From contig CAYYZO010000005.1 of NCBI GenBank assembly GCA_964476185.1, positions 27,493 through 91,492 on the forward strand: a DNA stretch of 64,000 nt, in the 5' to 3' direction. Under the pieces are notes generated by a model. The model was not told the origin of the DNA. It saw only the letters and a list, made by a program, of their open reading frames with translations, and searched no databases. The position numbers and the translations under genes are program-made. Positions 62,430 to 64,000 of the stretch are shown piece by piece; position 1 is the first letter of the stretch, and each line of letters opens with the position of its first letter. The DNA comes from DATNBU01 sp964476185 (GTDB lineage: Bacteria > Desulfobacterota > Binatia > UBA1149 > CAITLU01).

Positions 62430-63842
62430 TCAGGTGCTCCTGTCCTCGTAGGGTTCCACGGCCAGTGTCAGTCCGTCGCGTCCGGTCACGCGGACGCGAC
62501 GGCCGACCTCGATGGGCTCTCCGGAGGTCGCCGTCCAGGTCTCGCTGTGGACCCGAACGAAGCCGCGGCCGGGGAACGGCTCGAGCGCCTCGCCGATCGC
62601 GCCGATCAGCTGCTCGGCGCCGCTGACGACCGTGCGCCGGCGCGCCCGCATCGCCGTCACCACGACCCCGAGGAAGAAAATCGCCGAGACGATGGTCAGT
62701 CCGGCGACGAGTTCCCACGCCACCTCGAAACCGGGCACCTCGGTGTCGAACAACAGGATCGAGCCGATCACGAAAGCCGCGGCGCCGCCGATCCCGAGCA
62801 CCCCGAAACTCGGCGCGAACGCCTCGGCGACCATGAACGCGATGCCGAGCAGGAGCAGACCGAGGCCGGCGAAGTTCACCGGCAGCACCTGGAATGCGTA
62901 CAGCGCGAGCACGAGGCAGATCGCGCCGAGCACCCCGGGCACCAGGAAGCCGGGATTCCACATCTCGAAGAACAGGCCGTAGATGCCGAGCAGCATCAGG
63001 ATGTAGGCCACGTTCGGGTCGGTGACGACCGACAGCAGGCGGTTACGCCAGTCCGGGTCGAGCGTCGTCACGTTCGCGCCGGCGGTCGAGAGCGTGACGG
63101 CTCCGACGGAGGTCTTGACCTCGCGGCCGTCGATCCGCTGGAGCAGCGTCTCGACGTCGTCGGCGAGGAGGTCGGCCACGCCCCGCTCGACCGCCTCGCC
63201 CGCGGGCAGCGACGCGGCCTTGCGCACGGCTTCTTCCGCCCACTCCACGTTGCGACCGCGCAGCGCGGCGAGGCCGCGGATGTAGGCGATCGCGTCGTTG
63301 AGCGACTTCTCCTTCATTCCCGGCTTCGCGTCGGCCCCGGCGTCCTCGTCCTTCTTCTCGTCGTCCTTCTCGCCGTCGCGGGCGGGCGGCCCGCGACCGG
63401 GATCCGGCGGCGCGCCCAGTTGCACGGGCGTCGCGGCGCCGACGCTCGTCGCGGACGCCATCGCCGCCACGTGCGAGGCGAGCAGGATGTACGTGCCGGC
63501 GCTCGCGGCGCGGGCGCCGGATGGCGCCACCCACGTCACCACGGGAACCGGCGAAGCGAGGATGTCCTGGATGATCCCGCGCATCGCGGTATCGAGGCCG
63601 CCCGGCGTGTCGAGGCGCAGCACGACGAGCCGCGCGCCGGAGCCCGCCGCTTCCTCGAGGCCGCGGTGGACGTAGTCGCTGCTCGCGGGTCCGATCGGGC
63701 CGCGCAGGTTCAGCATCAGGACGGTCGGGGTGCCGGCCGGATCGACCGCTTCGCTCGCGTTCACCCCCAGCAGCGCGATCCCCGCGAACAGCACCGCCAG
63801 CGAGAGCCGTGCGCTCCAGCGCATCGTCGTGGTCGCTTCCAT
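62430..63842 (-). CDS. nfeD: NfeD-like membrane serine protease (ClpP-class) with OB domain
   Basis: The 470-residue protein begins with a signal-anchor (SARLSLAVLFAGIALLGV), then a ClpP-like protease domain: VLMLNLRGPIGPASSDYVHR, LVVLRLDTPGGLDTAMRGI (oxyanion region) and the serine S114 in ARAASAGTYIL. A lysine that would complete the Ser-Lys dyad lies near MKEKSLNDAIAYIRG. Between them is an acidic, charged insertion (EKDDEKKDEDAGADAKPG). Four helices follow (about 285-395) and a C-terminal OB-fold NfeD domain (LIGAIGEALEPFPGRGFVRV). It cleaves or binds its neighbouring slipin in archaea. Start at ATG 63840-63842; ATG 63824 is an alternative. Confidence 0.9.
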   Translation of the reverse strand: MEATTTMRWSARLSLAVLFAGIALLGVNASEAVDPAGTPTVLMLNLRGPIGPASSDYVHRGLEEAAGSGARLVVLRLDTPGGLDTAMRGIIQDILASPVPVVTWVAPSGARAASAGTYILLASHVAAMASATSVGAATPVQLGAPPDPGRGPPARDGEKDDEKKDEDAGADAKPGMKEKSLNDAIAYIRGLAALRGRNVEWAEEAVRKAASLPAGEAVERGVADLLADDVETLLQRIDGREVKTSVGAVTLSTAGANVTTLDPDWRNRLLSVVTDPNVAYILMLLGIYGLFFEMWNPGFLVPGVLGAICLVLALYAFQVLPVNFAGLGLLLLGIAFMVAEAFAPSFGVLGIGGAAAFVIGSILLFDTEVPGFEVAWELVAGLTIVSAIFFLGVVVTAMRARRRTVVSGAEQLIGAIGEALEPFPGRGFVRVHSETWTATSGEPIEVGRRVRVTGRDGLTLAVEPYEDRST

Positions 63843-64000
63843 CCTCGGCCCGGGACGAAACTCCCACTGCGCGTGCGACCGAGTCAACAGGAATCGTCCG
63901 GGCGAGGCAGGTCCGGCAGGCGTCAGCACACACCGCCGCCAGGGCGGGATCGACGCTCGCGATCAGCCCATCTCTCGAGGCAGCGGCAGCTTCCCGTTCT
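63843..64000. other. Window-end stretch, possible end of a gene
   Basis: On the minus strand, one frame enters from the window edge and ends at TGA 63965-63963 (final residues NGKLPLPREMG). It could be the last codons of an upstream gene, but 12 codons are too few to judge. Nothing else is visible before the nfeD start. Confidence 0.15.

Overview
The window looks like chromosomal DNA of a very GC-rich, didermic (Gram-negative type) bacterium. Support for an outer membrane comes from an MlaE/MlaF/MlaD set with a PqiC-like lipoprotein, several lipobox proteins and a Wzm/Wzt-type ABC exporter. Large secreted proteins with nidogen-like, DUF4215-type cysteine-rich and thrombospondin-type-3 repeats, NtrC/sigma-54 control, and two F420-type enzyme families fit a deltaproteobacterial-like lineage (Myxococcota, or the uncultured Binatota). 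That placement is an inference. A run of exactly 100 N (51718-51817) marks a scaffold join, so this is probably a draft or metagenome assembly. I found no rRNA, tRNA, CRISPR array, insertion sequence, phage gene or replication origin.

Layout. 1-5250: end of a DoxX gene, a carotenoid oxygenase, pdxH overlapping a polysaccharide-type ABC exporter pair, a second DoxX gene, and a 640-base stretch without a convincing gene. 5257-7731: a large secreted nidogen/cysteine-rich protein. 8027-10712: a TetR regulator coupled to a 50-residue membrane protein, transcribed away from an NtrC-type activator, with a consensus-matching sigma-54 promoter between them. 10737-16526: a GT2/DUF2304/methyltransferase operon, then a sulfatase-fold lipoprotein and a YfhO-like membrane protein. 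16492-21819: two secreted proteins followed by a large membrane histidine kinase. 22056-29093: an ArsS-like radical SAM protein, a DUF255 protein, a CBS protein, a HemD-HemE fusion and HemG. 29145-37480: small enzymes and sensors, an F420-type oxidoreductase, an AlgH-like protein, a Sul-like dihydropteroate synthase, an EamA permease, DUF2905, PhzF and a second cysteine-rich secreted protein. 37614-51707: wax-ester/triacylglycerol synthase, serine hydrolase, TPR lipoprotein, methyltransferase, MFS permease, beta-helix protein, a Ddn-like protein and an adenylate cyclase.

After the gap, 51845-54419 is a CpxA/CpxR/CpxP-like operon with a possible CpxR box. It is followed by YjbQ, the Mla-type lipid transport operon, a HisI-like protein that lacks the usual magnesium ligands, a molybdopterin oxidoreductase, and a slipin/NfeD pair.

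Most interesting to me: a chromosomal dihydropteroate synthase that resembles Sul1-type enzymes (33095-33907); the sigma-54/NtrC/TetR/small-membrane-protein module (8027-10712); the HemD-HemE fusion (25613-27604); and the altered HisI (58906-59325). Function calls rest on motif recognition by eye; no database search was run.
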